A stretch of 64,000 nt of DNA from Mobiluncus massiliensis (GTDB lineage Bacteria > Actinomycetota > Actinomycetes > Actinomycetales > Actinomycetaceae), in the NCBI RefSeq assembly GCF_949769255.1, contig NZ_OX458329.1:62001-126000 (forward strand), in the 5' to 3' direction. Below are positions 63,349-64,000 of the stretch, piece by piece. The position numbers were made by a program, and so were the translations under genes. The notes under the pieces were generated by a model that was not told the origin of the DNA, searched no databases, and worked only from the letters and a program-made list of their open reading frames with translations. Positions within the stretch are counted from its first letter, which is position 1. The number at the start of each line of letters is the position of its first letter.

Positions 63349-64000
63349 TTATTTCCCTGAATACCACAGCAGCAGACGTTCTACTTCCGCTTGCAATGCG
63401 GCGTTACCGTTACGGGAATACTTGCGGGGGTCGACCAAATCGGGGCCTTGTGCCAAATCCTTACGGACCTCAGCGGTATAGACCACGTTCAGGTGCGTAG
63501 AGACGTTAATCTTGGTCATTCCTGCTTTGATAGCGGCGCGCATTCCTTCGTCAGAAACCCCGGAAGAACCGTGCAGGACCAGCGGAACCGGAACGGCCTG
63601 TTTGATGGCAGAAATCAAATCCGTGTCCAACGTGGCATCGCGCGAGGTCATCGCGTGTGACGACCCCACCGCTACCGCCAGCAAGTCCACGCCGGTGTCT
63701 GCCACGAACTTCGCGGCGTCCTCTGGATTGGTGCGTGCGCTCGGGTCATGGACTCCATTCTTTCCGCCGACCTCGCCCAGCTCGGCCTCAACACTCACGC
63801 CACGGTCGTGACACCACTGGGTAATCTGAGCGGTAGTGTCACGGTTTTGCGCATCCGGCAGTTTGGAGCCGTCATACATAATCGAGGTAAAGCCCAAACC
63901 GACCGCCGCGCGGCACAGGTCGAGATCCTCAGCGTGATCAAGGTGCGCTACCACCGGGACTTTTGCCTGTTCGGCTAGCTTTAGTACGGCACTGCCGATA
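63349..64000 (-). CDS. Class II fructose-bisphosphate aldolase family (partial, N-terminus beyond the window)
   Basis: The minus strand is open from the right edge to the stop at 63349 (about 217 codons). Motifs: VPVVAHLDHAEDLDLCRAAVGLGFTSIMYDGS with the zinc ligand His and catalytic Asp, VEAELGEVGGKNGVHDPSARTNPEDA, VDLLAVAVGSSHAM, PLVLHGSSGVSDEGMRAAIKAGMTKINVSTHLN. Known: zinc-dependent aldol cleavage of fructose-1,6-bisphosphate, or of tagatose-bisphosphate in the GatY/KbaY branch; the ...SSGVSD and C-terminus WYSGK cannot decide between them. An internal ATG at 63954 is not the start because the conserved sequence continues upstream. Confidence 0.88.
   Translation of the reverse strand, partial: IGSAVLKLAEQAKVPVVAHLDHAEDLDLCRAAVGLGFTSIMYDGSKLPDAQNRDTTAQITQWCHDRGVSVEAELGEVGGKNGVHDPSARTNPEDAAKFVADTGVDLLAVAVGSSHAMTSRDATLDTDLISAIKQAVPVPLVLHGSSGVSDEGMRAAIKAGMTKINVSTHLNVVYTAEVRKDLAQGPDLVDPRKYSRNGNAALQAEVERLLLWYSGK

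Overview
The window comes from an actinobacterial chromosome of moderately high G+C content. It carries proteins with cell-wall-binding repeat 2 (CWB2), an actinobacterial-type VanW protein, a fused PntA and a RepSA-type replication initiator. A member of the Actinomycetaceae, possibly Mobiluncus-like, is my inference; no rRNA is present to settle it.

Left chromosomal arm (1-23,000). In order: NhaA antiporter (runs off the left edge), an unusual tRNA with UAA anticodon, a NarL-type two-component system, a BI-1 family membrane protein, a GNAT acetyltransferase, an AI-2E-type permease, a PD-(D/E)XK-like/RAMA protein, a large FAD/Fe-S D-lactate-dehydrogenase-like protein, a DedA protein, a secreted trypsin-like/CWB2 protein, an MMPL transporter with a repetitive coiled-coil insert, a proline-rich membrane protein, the PntAB transhydrogenase pair and superoxide dismutase.

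Integrated element (about 23,077-42,638, 19.5 kb). A tRNA-Ser(GGA) gene is the attachment site: the last 19 bases of the tRNA region recur at 42,620. The content is that of an actinomycete integrative and conjugative element (AICE): tyrosine integrase, excisionase-like HTH protein, a non-coding block with two large hairpins (candidate origin), an FtsK/TraB translocase, a small UvrD-like helicase and a RepSA-like HUH initiator in a translationally coupled operon. No relaxase was seen, consistent with double-stranded transfer by TraB. Cargo: a sortase-anchored Ig-repeat surface protein with no signal peptide, a TnpB-like protein flanked by two copies of a three-hairpin element, a candidate free-standing structured RNA with its own promoter and terminator, a mosaic protease/CWB2 protein, a 971-residue secreted protein of no recognised family, a small HTH protein, a broken gene fragment and an AbiEi/AbiEii toxin-antitoxin pair with inverted-repeat operators.

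Right chromosomal arm (42,640-64,000). A dispersed repeat and a perfect 60-bp palindrome lie next to the element. Then come an oligopeptide ABC transporter operon (binding lipoprotein, two permeases, fused double ATPase), TypA/BipA, a VanW-domain protein, ferredoxin, citrate synthase, DapD, a CWB2 protein with a CAP domain, RadA, MenA, a CoA-disulfide-reductase/rhodanese fusion, a small Cys-rich protein, an aldose 1-epimerase and a class II fructose-bisphosphate aldolase that runs off the right edge.

The points most worth following up are the TnpB locus with its duplicated hairpin element and neighbouring candidate RNA, the AICE's own helicase-initiator operon, the leaderless surface protein, the class-I-shaped UAA tRNA, and the RAMA protein with a degenerate nuclease fold.
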